NCBI RefSeq assembly: GCF_022347565.1
Contig: NZ_JAKRGH010000003.1
Coordinates: 124,001-188,000, forward strand
Origin: Vibrio sp. Of7-15
GTDB lineage: Bacteria; Pseudomonadota; Gammaproteobacteria; Enterobacterales; Vibrionaceae
Length of the DNA stretch: 64,000 bases
Direction: 5' to 3'
Shown: in pieces, positions 9,606-19,365 of the stretch
Layout of the letters: each line of letters opens with the position of its first letter
How positions within the stretch are numbered: the first letter of the stretch is position 1
Made by a program: the position numbers and the translations under genes
Notes under the pieces: generated by a model
The model's database searches: none
Told to the model about the DNA's origin: nothing
What the model saw: only the letters and a program-made list of their open reading frames with translations

Positions 9606-11795
9606 GTGAGTGACAAAGATGATCTGATCTATTTTTCTGATGAGCATGATCTAATGCCTGAATCACAAAGAGAAAGTAGTGTTAATCCATGGTCTATTTT
9701 GATTGTTGACGATGATGAGGATGTTCATTTATCTACGGTATATTCGTTACAAGGCTTGCAAGTATGTGATCAACCTTTATCGTTTACTCATGCTTATTCG
9801 GCTCAGCAAGCCATCACCTTGTTAAGTAATAAGTCGTTTGCCGTTATTTTACTTGATGTGGTGATGGAAACAGAAACATCAGGGTTAGACTTGATTAATA
9901 CGATTCGTACGGAATTGAATTTACATCATTTACAGATTATTTTAAGAACAGGTCAGCCTGGCTACGCACCAGAAATTGAAACGATAGCTAAATACGATAT
10001 AAATGATTATCGTGCAAAAAGTGAGCTAACAAGAGAGCAGTTGTTCACCTCCATTGCCTCTTCTATTCGAGCATATCAGCAGTTATCTTATTTAGACAAA
10101 AATAGGAATGGGTTACAAAGTGTCATTGAAGTAACCAATAATCTTCTTGCACGAAGTAATCAAGCCGATTTTTCTGATAATTTACTCGCTCAGCTTTCAA
10201 ATTTGACGAAGAAAAAAGTCAGTGGTTTTGTATGCTCACGGAAAGAAAAAAAAAGCATTACAACTGTAATATCGACTTCTGATGAATATAGTCATTGGGA
10301 TAGAGAATGCATCACAGTGCTTCCTTTCGAATGGAAAAGTAATATCCAGGATTGCTTGAATAATAAGACAAATAGAATATTAAACGGGGCTAGTTATTTT
10401 TATTTTGAATTGGTAGGTAGGGATGAATACGTTTTATTTATTGATGATTCAATTTCTTTAGAAAAAAATATAATTGATCTTTTTAGTCAGAACTTGTCTT
10501 TATGTGCTAACAACATCGCTTTAGTCAAAAAATTACATAACATGGCTTATGATGATGCGTTAACACAGCTTCCAAATCGAAATGGTATTCTTAAATTACT
10601 TGAAGCAGAATTAGAAAAGAAAGATGTTAAAATGGTTTTATCCATTATTGATATTGAGCAATTTTCTATTATTGTTGATACGTTTGGCTATTATTACAGT
10701 GATAAAATACTAGGTGCTGTTGCCGACCGGTTAACTTGTGTATTCCAAAAAACAGCGATTATTGGCCGAATAGGTGCAGACTTATTTTCTGTTTGTTATC
10801 CGTATTCTTCGGTGAACCCTGAAAGCTTATGTTCTATTTTTGATGAACCAGTCTTGATAGAAGGTAACCAACATACTTTATCTGTGTATGTGGGCAGTGT
10901 CGTTGAACAGCACGGCGATATAGCAACAGGCATGATGAGCTCAGCTATGCTTGCCCTTAAACGTGCTAAAACGGCAGGACAGTTTAAGCATGCTTATTTT
11001 GAGTCTAAGTTTTTAGATGAAATGAAAGAGCACGCTTTATTACTGAGCGCACTAAAGAGAGATCTCGATCAAACGCGTCTATTTTTAGTTTATCAGCCTT
11101 TAATGGACTTAAATACTCGAAAAGTATCAGGTGTAGAAGCGTTACTTCGTTGGAAAAATGAGCAAGGTGACTTTATTGCACCAGATAAGTTTATTCCTAT
11201 TGCTGAGCAATCTGGAATGATAATTTCTCTTGGAGAATGGGTACTAAGAGCTGCGTTAACAACATTAGCTGAATTTCACAAAAAAGGTTTTCCTATTCGC
11301 ATGGCGGTGAACATTTCAGCTGTTCAATTTCAGCAGCCGGATTTTGTTAAAAAGGTATTTAGTGCACTATCGGAGTCAGGCATTCCTGCCTATTATCTTG
11401 AATTAGAAATCACAGAGTCAGTTGGCATTTTAGGTTCTGATGAAATTGAAGAAAAGCTAAAACAATTAAAGGAAAAAGGGGTATCTATCTCCATTGATGA
11501 CTTTGGTACTGGATTTTCATCGCTATCTTACCTAAAACATTTAAGTGCTGATAGATTAAAAATCGATCGTTCATTTGTGCAGGCGTTTGATGAATCAGAG
11601 CAAGGCGAGTGTATTGCAGAAATGATCATTACTTTAGGTAAACAACTTAACTTATCGGTATTAGCTGAAGGGATCGAAACAAAATATCATTTAAAGTTGC
11701 TGAAAAAAATGGGTTGCACTGAAGGGCAAGGTTTCTTGTTCGCTCGACCAATGGAAAAAGCAACGCTATTACAATGGTTGAAAAGACAGCAGTGA
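9606..11795 (+). CDS. Response regulator with DUF3369, degenerate GGDEF and EAL domains
   Basis: Predicted phosphorylation-controlled c-di-GMP phosphodiesterase of 729 residues. A receiver domain (about 30-155) has phospho-acceptor Asp84 and Lys138. A DUF3369-like linker (about 170-305) follows. The GGDEF domain (about 315-465) has GADLF at 390-394 instead of GGDEF and is probably not a cyclase. The EAL domain (480-729) keeps EAL at 511-513, DDFGTGFSS, KIDRSF and AEGIE, so it should hydrolyse c-di-GMP. The GTG start at 9606 follows AAAGGAG at 9593-9599. It is first in an operon with a binding lipoprotein and a histidine kinase, the likely source of its phosphoryl group. Confidence 0.88.
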   Translation: MSDKDDLIYFSDEHDLMPESQRESSVNPWSILIVDDDEDVHLSTVYSLQGLQVCDQPLSFTHAYSAQQAITLLSNKSFAVILLDVVMETETSGLDLINTIRTELNLHHLQIILRTGQPGYAPEIETIAKYDINDYRAKSELTREQLFTSIASSIRAYQQLSYLDKNRNGLQSVIEVTNNLLARSNQADFSDNLLAQLSNLTKKKVSGFVCSRKEKKSITTVISTSDEYSHWDRECITVLPFEWKSNIQDCLNNKTNRILNGASYFYFELVGRDEYVLFIDDSISLEKNIIDLFSQNLSLCANNIALVKKLHNMAYDDALTQLPNRNGILKLLEAELEKKDVKMVLSIIDIEQFSIIVDTFGYYYSDKILGAVADRLTCVFQKTAIIGRIGADLFSVCYPYSSVNPESLCSIFDEPVLIEGNQHTLSVYVGSVVEQHGDIATGMMSSAMLALKRAKTAGQFKHAYFESKFLDEMKEHALLLSALKRDLDQTRLFLVYQPLMDLNTRKVSGVEALLRWKNEQGDFIAPDKFIPIAEQSGMIISLGEWVLRAALTTLAEFHKKGFPIRMAVNISAVQFQQPDFVKKVFSALSESGIPAYYLELEITESVGILGSDEIEEKLKQLKEKGVSISIDDFGTGFSSLSYLKHLSADRLKIDRSFVQAFDESEQGECIAEMIITLGKQLNLSVLAEGIETKYHLKLLKKMGCTEGQGFLFARPMEKATLLQWLKRQQ

Positions 11796-11810
11796 TTAAA
11801 TGGAGAGATA

Positions 11811-12902
11811 ATGGTTTATCGTAAGTTAATTATTGCTTTCTTGATTAGTATATTTACAGGATGCGGGGAAGCAGATTTAATTCGAATTGGTTTTGTTGGG
11901 TGCCTCACTGGTGAAAATGTAGATTTAGGTGAGGCAGCCAGAAACGGTGCATTATTGGCTGTGGAAGATGCGAACCAGTCTAAGCTAAGTGAAAATAAAT
12001 ATGAGCTGGTGGTTCGTGACTGTAAGAAAGGTGATCAAATATTAGAAACACTCACGGAATTTAAGCTACTAGACATCGATATTGTTGTTGGCCCTCTAAC
12101 CAGCTCGAATGCGTTGCAGTATTTACCTTTTGCGGAAAGTAAAGGGCTTTTGCTGATCAGTCCTACCGCGACATCGAGTCGACTCACTGGAAAAAATGAT
12201 AATTTTATTCGAATTGTTGCAGATAATAATACCTATGCGAAAGAGGCGGCAGGGTATATTAAGGCGCAGTCTGATATTGAAAGTATTGTCATTCTTCAAG
12301 ATGAAATGAACAGTGACTATACAACAAATTGGAAAAATACATTACTTACCGACTTATCAGGCAGCAGAGTTAAGGCTAAAGTTATCGAGTATAACTCAAA
12401 GTATATGACAGACTATAAAACATTGATGGACAGGGCTTTGAATCATCAACCTGAGATGATTGTGTTAATCAGTAAAGCAACCGATGTTGTCCGGTTTGCG
12501 CAGCATATGGAAAATGATAATCAAACGATTCCAATATTAAGTACTGAGTGGTCAGCCAGTGAAGCTTTATTGGAGTTGGGTGGGCGAACGGTTGAAGGTA
12601 TTTACCATACTCAATTTTATGATCGTGAAAGTGTCACTAAAGATTTTTTGGCGTTTAAAGAAAGCTACCGGCGAATGTTTAAAAGAGAAGCAGATTTCTC
12701 CGCTATATCTTCTTACGATGCAACAACGATTGCGATAAGTTCATTAAGCAATAGAGATGGAAGTAATAATAAAAGAAAAATAGTGGATAGATCTTTCATG
12801 GGGCTTCAACATGAAATAGCCATAGATGAAAATGGTGACTCGAATGGATATGCATTTATAACCCAAATAATAAATGGACAGTTTCATCAGTTAGGGAAGT
12901 AA
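11811..12902 (+). CDS. Periplasmic ligand-binding lipoprotein (LivJ/Peripla_BP_6 type)
   Basis: Type I periplasmic binding protein of 363 residues, resembling branched-chain amino acid or amide receptors (IRIGFVGCLTG, then LGEAARNGALLAVEDAN). A short signal peptide ends in TGC, predicting lipidation at Cys18 and membrane anchoring. No ABC permease or ATPase gene is adjacent. It starts 15 bases after the EAL gene and overlaps the histidine kinase by one base (TAATG). The context suggests it presents a ligand to the kinase rather than serving transport. The ligand is unknown. Confidence 0.85.
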   Translation: MVYRKLIIAFLISIFTGCGEADLIRIGFVGCLTGENVDLGEAARNGALLAVEDANQSKLSENKYELVVRDCKKGDQILETLTEFKLLDIDIVVGPLTSSNALQYLPFAESKGLLLISPTATSSRLTGKNDNFIRIVADNNTYAKEAAGYIKAQSDIESIVILQDEMNSDYTTNWKNTLLTDLSGSRVKAKVIEYNSKYMTDYKTLMDRALNHQPEMIVLISKATDVVRFAQHMENDNQTIPILSTEWSASEALLELGGRTVEGIYHTQFYDRESVTKDFLAFKESYRRMFKREADFSAISSYDATTIAISSLSNRDGSNNKRKIVDRSFMGLQHEIAIDENGDSNGYAFITQIINGQFHQLGK

Positions 12903-15211
12903 TGAAAAAAATCAGTTTGCAGTCATTTCTCATTATCATCTTTTTTTGCACTACTTTTTTTACGGTTACTTTAATAGGATCAGGGATTTTAGTTGGCCGA
13001 TTACCTCAGGTTGCTTACGAAGCAAGTGAAAATGCAAAAATAAGAGCCAGAAATATTGCTCAGTTATTTGTGAACTCATTACAGGATGCTAATCAAGATA
13101 TTACTATTTTATCTAAGTTGATCAATGAAGTACCTCAAAGGCATTGGGATGCAATGATTGACACTTTTTTAAGTGATGATGTGAATTTTAGTGCCATTTA
13201 TATTTCAGATCTAGAAGGGAATATCTTATCGGTTAAACGTGATGGATCCAATGAAGTAAAAATAGAAGGTAGAGACCTTTCTTTATCACCGCTATTTATG
13301 GAGGCTTTTGATAGCCTTTCAGTAGTATGGAGTGATAAATATCTTTCGCCAGTGACGTATCAAAATACGGTTGGCGTTGCCCTTAATCATGGTAGTTACA
13401 TTGTTTTTGGTGAAATTGATCATAAACACTTACGCCAACTTTCACACTCTTGGATAGAGTACATTGATAGTCCTATCCTAGTCATAGATAGTCGTGGCCA
13501 ATGGATTATTGATAACGATAATAACCCAAATAACCGGGTACAGAACTGGGGAACAACAGAAACGGTTCGTTTTGCTGAACTGAATGATGGCAATACTCGC
13601 GAAACCACTTTGTTTGATCAGAATATTTATCCTTCCAGTGCAGTTATTGAAGGGGTGGATTGGCGGGTTATTACAGGGGAACCAGCATCACTTGAGAATG
13701 AACGCTATGCCATGACTGTCTTTTTAGTGGTTATTGCTTATGTTGCTTCGTGTATGTTAGCGGTTGGCATGGCACCATTTTGGGCAAAAATTTTACGTAA
13801 ACAATTAGATCAAATTATGCTGCATACTCATAAAGTGGCGAGTGGTGGTACGACTGGAAAATGGCCTAAAAGTAAGATTTCAGAACTTACTCAATTATCA
13901 AATGATATTGAAAACATGGCTGCGTCACTAATACATAGAGAGCTGGAGCTTTCGGAAAATAAAAAAAAGGCGGAAGCGGTGTTTGACATGTCGCCTAGTC
14001 CGATGATGGTTGCTCGGCATTTGGGTGATGAACAATTTAAAATTGAAGCGGTGAATCAATCATGGTTAAAACAATTTGGTATAAATAAAGAACAGATACT
14101 AATCTATGAAGGTACAGGTGCAATGTTATGGTGTTCAGATGATGATCGAACGCGAGCACTAACAACCTTGCTTGAGGCTAACCGAATTAGTCACTTTTTT
14201 GTGTGGATGCATGGGGCTGCTAATCAAGACTTTTTATGTGAGCTTTCTGCTTCCGTAATGGAATTGAATGGCAATAAGTATATGATTTTTGCTTATGATG
14301 ATGTAACTGATAATTATCAGATGCAATTTCAGTTAACTGAGTTTAATCGAAATCTTGAACATTTGGTTGAACAACGAACCACTGCACTAAAAGCAACAAA
14401 CATCGAGTTAAATCAAACCTTAGACGATCTGCATCATACTCGTGATGAACTTGTGCAGGCAGAAAAGTTATCTGCTTTAGGTGGAATGGTGGCTGGTGTT
14501 GCTCATGAGCTTAATACACCAATAGGCAATGGCGTCATGGCGGCGTCGACGTTGCAAGCTCAGATCAAATCATTTAATCAAGAAGTAAAAACAGGGCTGC
14601 GTAAATCAGTACTGGATCAATTTTTGTTGCAAGCAAGTGAAGGCACTGAAATTGTCAGCCGAAACATGGCTCGGGCAGATAAATTGATTAAAAGCTTCAA
14701 GCAGCTGGCTGTTGACCGCACAAGTTCGCAATACCGAGATTTTTACCTCCAAAAGGTAGTGGATGAAATCTTGGTGGTCATGAAACCTATGTTAAGAAAC
14801 ACCTTAGTTGATATTAACGTACAAATTTCTGATGACATAAAGCTGAGCAGTTACCCTGGTCCTTTAGGGCAGGTATTAACAAATTTGATTCAAAATGCCT
14901 TAAAGCATGCTTTTATCGAGAAGCAGGCCTTTAAAGTCATTGAAATTAAAGCTGAAGTTGATTTGGAGCAACATGTTTCCATTACGGTAAAAGATAATGG
15001 GAGTGGAATTACACAACAAAACTTACATAAGATCTTTGAGCCTTTCTATACTACACAGTTAGGGAAGGGTGGTTCAGGGCTTGGGTTGCACATTGTACAC
15101 AACATTGTCACTGGCACTTTAGGTGGCACAATTCAAGTAACAAGCCAAACAGGGGAAGGCGTAACTTTCCATATTCGGCTTCCTATCGCTGTTTCTGAAC
15201 AAACAGCATAA
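12902..15211 (+). CDS. Membrane sensor histidine kinase with PAS domain
   Basis: 769-residue kinase. A membrane helix at about 9-29 and another near 273-294 bracket a periplasmic sensor domain of about 240 residues. A HAMP-like linker, a PAS domain (about 357-465) and a coiled coil follow. The dimerisation domain carries His535 in VAHELNTP. The ATPase domain has N-box NLIQNALKHA, DNGSGI and GSGLGLHIV. There is no receiver of its own, so the receiver-EAL protein encoded first in the operon is the natural partner. GGGAA at the end of the preceding gene serves as ribosome-binding site. Confidence 0.9.
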   Translation: MKKISLQSFLIIIFFCTTFFTVTLIGSGILVGRLPQVAYEASENAKIRARNIAQLFVNSLQDANQDITILSKLINEVPQRHWDAMIDTFLSDDVNFSAIYISDLEGNILSVKRDGSNEVKIEGRDLSLSPLFMEAFDSLSVVWSDKYLSPVTYQNTVGVALNHGSYIVFGEIDHKHLRQLSHSWIEYIDSPILVIDSRGQWIIDNDNNPNNRVQNWGTTETVRFAELNDGNTRETTLFDQNIYPSSAVIEGVDWRVITGEPASLENERYAMTVFLVVIAYVASCMLAVGMAPFWAKILRKQLDQIMLHTHKVASGGTTGKWPKSKISELTQLSNDIENMAASLIHRELELSENKKKAEAVFDMSPSPMMVARHLGDEQFKIEAVNQSWLKQFGINKEQILIYEGTGAMLWCSDDDRTRALTTLLEANRISHFFVWMHGAANQDFLCELSASVMELNGNKYMIFAYDDVTDNYQMQFQLTEFNRNLEHLVEQRTTALKATNIELNQTLDDLHHTRDELVQAEKLSALGGMVAGVAHELNTPIGNGVMAASTLQAQIKSFNQEVKTGLRKSVLDQFLLQASEGTEIVSRNMARADKLIKSFKQLAVDRTSSQYRDFYLQKVVDEILVVMKPMLRNTLVDINVQISDDIKLSSYPGPLGQVLTNLIQNALKHAFIEKQAFKVIEIKAEVDLEQHVSITVKDNGSGITQQNLHKIFEPFYTTQLGKGGSGLGLHIVHNIVTGTLGGTIQVTSQTGEGVTFHIRLPIAVSEQTA

Positions 15212-15300
15212 TAAACATGACATACTTAATCGGTTGCTATTGATGATTTTGTTTTTAATGGAATATACTTAGCAGAGGAATAAAGTGAGGGTTTTATTTA

Positions 15301-15750
15301 ATGTATGGGATAACTGCACTAAAGCATGGTGCCTATCGAGCGAAAGTACCTGAACCTGAAGGCACCTACTTGACGAAACATTTCAGTTTATCAAAATACA
15401 GTGATCCAAAGAAGGAAGCGATCAAGTTCTTAAACGAGAAAGGTCGAGAAATCTGGGGCTCTAAAAAATGGATTATGATAAAGAAAGGGGCTTACCGGAA
15501 GCAATTTCACCGCGGTAAAGGGGTGAATATTCGCAAGACGAGTCAAGTTAAAAAGATGAAAGATGATACCGTAAAAACATACGATGCTTGGGCGGTTGAA
15601 TGGCGAGATTATAGCGGTAAGAAATTTTCTAAGTCATTTAGTATTCGGCGTTACGGTGATGATGCATTACGTATGGCTCGGTTTGCAGCGTTACGCATTA
15701 AGAAAGAATTATCAAGCTACGAAAAGCCTGCGTCTACATCTTCTAAATAA
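15301..15750 (+). CDS. Small basic protein with two AP2-like repeats
   Basis: A 149-residue, lysine/arginine-rich protein. Two segments share a pattern: about residues 11-50 (AYRAKVPEPEGTYLTKHFSLSKY) and 96-133 (WAVEWRDYSGKKFSKSFSIRRY). Each has an aromatic start, a short turn with glycine, a K-x-F-S-[LI]-x-[KR]-Y strand and then a helix rich in alanine. This strand-turn-strand-helix arrangement resembles the AP2-type DNA-binding fold of bacterial and phage proteins, joined here by a basic linker. A nucleic-acid-binding role is inferred. It stands alone, with a convergent terminator downstream. Confidence 0.6.
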   Translation: MYGITALKHGAYRAKVPEPEGTYLTKHFSLSKYSDPKKEAIKFLNEKGREIWGSKKWIMIKKGAYRKQFHRGKGVNIRKTSQVKKMKDDTVKTYDAWAVEWRDYSGKKFSKSFSIRRYGDDALRMARFAALRIKKELSSYEKPASTSSK

Positions 15751-15791
15751 TTGAAGCCAGCTTATTGCGTTATTACATTGTAATGTGAAGT

Positions 15792-15817
15792 AAAGTGGCG
15801 AGGTATATCGCCACTTT
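15792..15817. terminator. Bidirectional terminator between the AP2-like gene and the lipoprotein gene
   Basis: A perfect ten-base-pair stem, AAAGTGGCGA with TCGCCACTTT, lies between convergent genes. Confidence 0.75.
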
Positions 15818-15828
15818 ATCGATCTTGC

Positions 15829-16482
15829 TTATTTTAAAGATTGGATCTTAATTTCTACACGGCGGTTACAAGCACGGCCTTGTTTTGTGCTGTTGTCACA
15901 AATAGGGTAGCGCTCACCGAAACCACGAGCGTTTGCACGGCCACCAGCAACACCTTGACTAATAAGTTGCGCACGTACAGATTCTGCACGTTGCTCTGAA
16001 AGTGTTTGGTTCGTCACGTTACTGCCAGTGCTGTCTGTATGGCCTTCGATAGTTAGGCTTGTGTCTGGGTATTCAACTAAGATCTTCGCAATGCCGTTTA
16101 AGGTTGGGTAGATGCTTGGATCAAGAGCATAAGAAGCGGATTGGAAACCAATGCCATTTTCCATAATAAGAACTAACTGGTTTTCACCAACACGTTTTAC
16201 TTGAACACCAGAGCTTTTTAGCTCAGCACGTAAAGCGGCTTCTTGTTGATCGAAGTAGTAGCCAACACCACCACCGATAGCTGCGCCACCAAGAGCACCA
16301 AATAATGCGCCATTCTTTTTACCTGTCGCAGCGCCAGCCACAGCACCACCGATTGCGCCAATAAGAGCACCTTTTGTTGCTGAGTTGGTTTCTGCTTCAC
16401 CCGTAGTTGCGTTTTGGCGTTGTGTTGCCTGACAGCCTGTTAATGCGATAGCAACAGCTAGAGCCAAAGTTAATTTTTTCAT
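15829..16482 (-). CDS. OmpA-family outer-membrane lipoprotein (YiaD-like)
   Basis: 217-residue protein with a lipoprotein signal (LALTGC, lipidation near Cys17). A glycine-zipper segment (about 38-75, repeated GA/GG with small residues) may insert in the membrane. A C-terminal OmpA-like peptidoglycan-binding domain (about 105-215) shows IEGHTDSTG and NRRVEI. E. coli YiaD has the same architecture, but I do not claim orthology. It is expected at the outer membrane, anchored to peptidoglycan. It is monocistronic, with its terminator at 15792-15817. Confidence 0.9.
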   Translation of the reverse strand: MKKLTLALAVAIALTGCQATQRQNATTGEAETNSATKGALIGAIGGAVAGAATGKKNGALFGALGGAAIGGGVGYYFDQQEAALRAELKSSGVQVKRVGENQLVLIMENGIGFQSASYALDPSIYPTLNGIAKILVEYPDTSLTIEGHTDSTGSNVTNQTLSEQRAESVRAQLISQGVAGGRANARGFGERYPICDNSTKQGRACNRRVEIKIQSLK

Positions 16483-16637
16483 TATTGGTCACCCGTATTT
16501 AAACGTAAATTTAAGCTATTGGTTAAATGTATAAACATAAAGGACAGGGTATGTTTTATTTGTGCAATTAGCAACAACAAAAGTACACTGTTCATTTATG
16601 TTATTGTGGAATGTTAAAAGTCTTTTGCTTTTTCTTT

Positions 16638-17330
16638 TTATTTTAGTAATTTGGCAGCTTGAGCACCGCCAACAGGACGGTTTACCGAAAGGCGACGTCC
16701 TTTTTTAAGGCCTTTTTCGTAGTCTTCGGTAATGTTCGCCATAGCTTCTCGGAGTTGCTTTTTAAAGGTCTCACGGTCGATATTTTGGAATTCTTTATCA
16801 ATATAGTCGTTAATTTTATTCGCAGACTCATCATCAGGAGTGATGATCGGTAATTTTTCGAGAGCACCTTCAACCCATCCTGAAACAAACGAGTTAACAC
16901 GCTTGGTCACCTCCGCAGTACTGGTGCCGGAACCTGCAAAGCTGTTTCGAAATTGCCCCGTATGTTCATTTAATTCGCGATAGACAATATCAAATGCAAA
17001 TGCAGCAAAAATAGCGCGGTCAGCTTCACCGATAAATTCTGCTTTTTTAAGGCCTTTATGGTTAGTTAGCACTGCTTCAACGCCAAATCGAGTGTTAATA
17101 CCACGAATAATACGCAAAATGGTTGAGTTAATTTCAGCAGGGAGTAAGTGGGTCGATGTGGTTTTACCGAGTTTAATAAATTCGATGTCGTCTTTATCTA
17201 AACCGTATTTGAGCATTAGTCGATGAGCCATTTTTATGGCTTGAGCAGCTTCATTTACGTTTGCAGAATTACCCAGCTCTAGACACTTAGCGATTTTCTT
17301 TAGTGCCTTCTGCTTACTTATAGCCGACAT
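16638..17330 (-). CDS. DUF2786 domain-containing protein
   Basis: 230-residue soluble protein. The N-terminal 45 residues (KQKALKKIAKCLELG and EAAQAIKMAHRLMLKYGL) match the DUF2786 helical domain found in phage-like and bacterial proteins. The rest, including a basic C-terminus, is unassigned. No catalytic motif is evident and the biochemical function is unknown. It is a single gene between the lipoprotein gene and malZ. Confidence 0.75.
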   Translation of the reverse strand: MSAISKQKALKKIAKCLELGNSANVNEAAQAIKMAHRLMLKYGLDKDDIEFIKLGKTTSTHLLPAEINSTILRIIRGINTRFGVEAVLTNHKGLKKAEFIGEADRAIFAAFAFDIVYRELNEHTGQFRNSFAGSGTSTAEVTKRVNSFVSGWVEGALEKLPIITPDDESANKINDYIDKEFQNIDRETFKKQLREAMANITEDYEKGLKKGRRLSVNRPVGGAQAAKLLK

Positions 17331-17450
17331 ACTATATAAAGACCTATTTTTGAAAAAGGGGAACTATTCTAGCTTAAAAAGTTAAAATCTTCTATTCCGG
17401 TATGTCTTGTACGCGTAGGTCTACAGCTCTTTCATTATGTTCATGACGCT

Positions 17451-17478
17451 TGAGAGGGCATTATTCTTTGCCCTCTCA
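17451..17478. terminator. Hairpin downstream of malZ
   Basis: TGAGAGGGCA (17451-17460) pairs with TGCCCTCTCA (17469-17478). Neither strand has a good T-run, so it is a weak terminator or an mRNA-stabilising stem. Confidence 0.45.
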
Positions 17479-17511
17479 CTCAGCCAGTTTACGTATATTA
17501 TGGAGTTACCA

Positions 17512-19365
17512 TTACAAATATTGATGATGAAGTAGCATGCCTTCTTTGTCTTCTAGTGGTAGATGTAATAAGCCATTACTTGCTTGGTATTGGCTGCCAT
17601 CCATCATATTTGTGAAAGTGGCTTCTTCAATGCCTGTTTGCCAGACAGGTAAAGAGACATTTTGAGCGTGTCGGTGAGTATTAATCAGGCTGATTGTAAC
17701 CTCATGGCTGTTTGTTCTAGCAAAGACAAATAGCCCAGACTCTGCCAATAGTTGTTGATAATTACCTGTTTGTAATGAGGGGAGTGAGGTGCGAAGTTGA
17801 ATGAGCTTTTTAAAATAGGGGAGTAACTCACAGTTATTGGCCCGTTCCCACGGAAAGCAGCGCCGATTATCAGGGTCATGCATACCTTCTAGCCCTATTT
17901 CTGTTCCGTAGTACAAGCAGGGCACACCGGGATAGCAGAATAAAAACTGAACTGCCAGTTTGAACAGCTTTACGTCGTTATTAAGTAAACTAATAAAGCG
18001 TGCCGTATCATGGCTGTCTAGTTGGTTTAATTGGGCTAGCTGGTTTTTCCACGGTATTTTTGCGCGTGCTTCGTTTAGCCATGCTGAAAATTCCATATCA
18101 GAAATAGCAATGGATTCAAAACTGATATCAAGGTTGATTAAATAAGCTCGCAAGGGATGTGAAAAACCATAGTAGTTCATGGAACCATCTTCTTGATCTC
18201 CTTGTAACCATTGACTTGCTTCGAAAAAATGCTCTCCTAACATATAGGCATCAGAGTTTACCTCTTTGCTGGCTTTACGAAATTCTTTGACGTAGTGCGC
18301 ATTATTTTTTGCTCCTTCTCCTTCTCCCAGCATGTGTATGACATCAAACCGCCAACCGTCAATGGAATAGGGTGGTTTAAGCCAGTGTTTGATGACTGCA
18401 TCTTCAGCCTGATAAATATAATCACGAACTGCTTGATTACTGAAATTTAAAACAGGCAGATGATCGATCCCTTTCCAGCCAATATAGTGGTTAGTATCAC
18501 CCTCAAAGAAATAGTAATCACGATAGGGGGAGCTAGGGTTTCCAAATGCGCCTTTTTGCTCTGAAGATCGTTGGTATTTGTCAAACCAAGGGTGATCCAC
18601 TGAGGTATGGTTAAAGACGGCATCGAGAACAACTTTCATCCCGCGCTGATGGAGTTCTTGTGTTAGTGCAATAAATTCCTGATTGGTACCTAGGTGCTGA
18701 TCAATATTAAGATAATCCGTGGTGTCGTATTTATGGTTGCTTGGCGCAGAAAAAATGGGGTTTAGGTACAAAGTAGTGACACCCAGCTCTTGCAAATAGT
18801 CAAGTTTGGAGTGAATTCCAGCTAAGTCTCCGCCGTAAAACTCACTGGCCCCAGTACCTGCGTGCTCTCCGACTGGATCTCCCCAAGCTTTGGCTACGGT
18901 TGGGCTGTGATCGCCTCTTAAATTGTATTGATTGCTCTTTACGCTGATTTCAGGGTTGCCATTACAAAATCTGTCGGGAAATATTTGGTAGAACACTTGC
19001 TGGCTGACCCACTCCGGAGGGTGGTTTACTGCATTATATTTAAAATGCAATTCAATAGGCGGAATGCGGTTGCTTTTTCCTGCGCCATGTAACCACCATT
19101 GGCGTTTGTTCTGACACAGTTTAAATGTGTAATTGGTAATGTCTTTATCGGTGTTAATAGGAATAGTGGCTTGCCAGAACTGGAGTCGTCCTTGTGTGTG
19201 AATGGGCTCCATTTTAGTCAGTAGTTCTTCATTATCTGGCTCACTACGAACGTAAACAGTAAGAAAACTATGAGATTCAGAGGTTACTAAAGTTAGGGTG
19301 AGTTGCTTATTGTGGTGCTGTACCCATGAGTCATCTTGGCCATGGTAAATGAACGGTGCTTCCAT
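17512..19365 (-). CDS. malZ: Maltodextrin glucosidase MalZ
   Basis: Cytoplasmic GH13 alpha-glucosidase that releases glucose from the reducing end of maltodextrins. The 617-residue protein has an N-terminal beta-sandwich (about 1-125) and a catalytic barrel. The nucleophile region is DGWRFDVIHM, the acid/base glutamate lies in GEHF, and the transition-state Asp is in DSHDTARF. No signal peptide is present. GAGG lies six bases before the ATG. A single GGGAGGA at 19462-19468, about 100 bases upstream, matches a MalT box, but one box alone is weak evidence. Confidence 0.93.
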   Translation of the reverse strand: MEAPFIYHGQDDSWVQHHNKQLTLTLVTSESHSFLTVYVRSEPDNEELLTKMEPIHTQGRLQFWQATIPINTDKDITNYTFKLCQNKRQWWLHGAGKSNRIPPIELHFKYNAVNHPPEWVSQQVFYQIFPDRFCNGNPEISVKSNQYNLRGDHSPTVAKAWGDPVGEHAGTGASEFYGGDLAGIHSKLDYLQELGVTTLYLNPIFSAPSNHKYDTTDYLNIDQHLGTNQEFIALTQELHQRGMKVVLDAVFNHTSVDHPWFDKYQRSSEQKGAFGNPSSPYRDYYFFEGDTNHYIGWKGIDHLPVLNFSNQAVRDYIYQAEDAVIKHWLKPPYSIDGWRFDVIHMLGEGEGAKNNAHYVKEFRKASKEVNSDAYMLGEHFFEASQWLQGDQEDGSMNYYGFSHPLRAYLINLDISFESIAISDMEFSAWLNEARAKIPWKNQLAQLNQLDSHDTARFISLLNNDVKLFKLAVQFLFCYPGVPCLYYGTEIGLEGMHDPDNRRCFPWERANNCELLPYFKKLIQLRTSLPSLQTGNYQQLLAESGLFVFARTNSHEVTISLINTHRHAQNVSLPVWQTGIEEATFTNMMDGSQYQASNGLLHLPLEDKEGMLLHHQYL

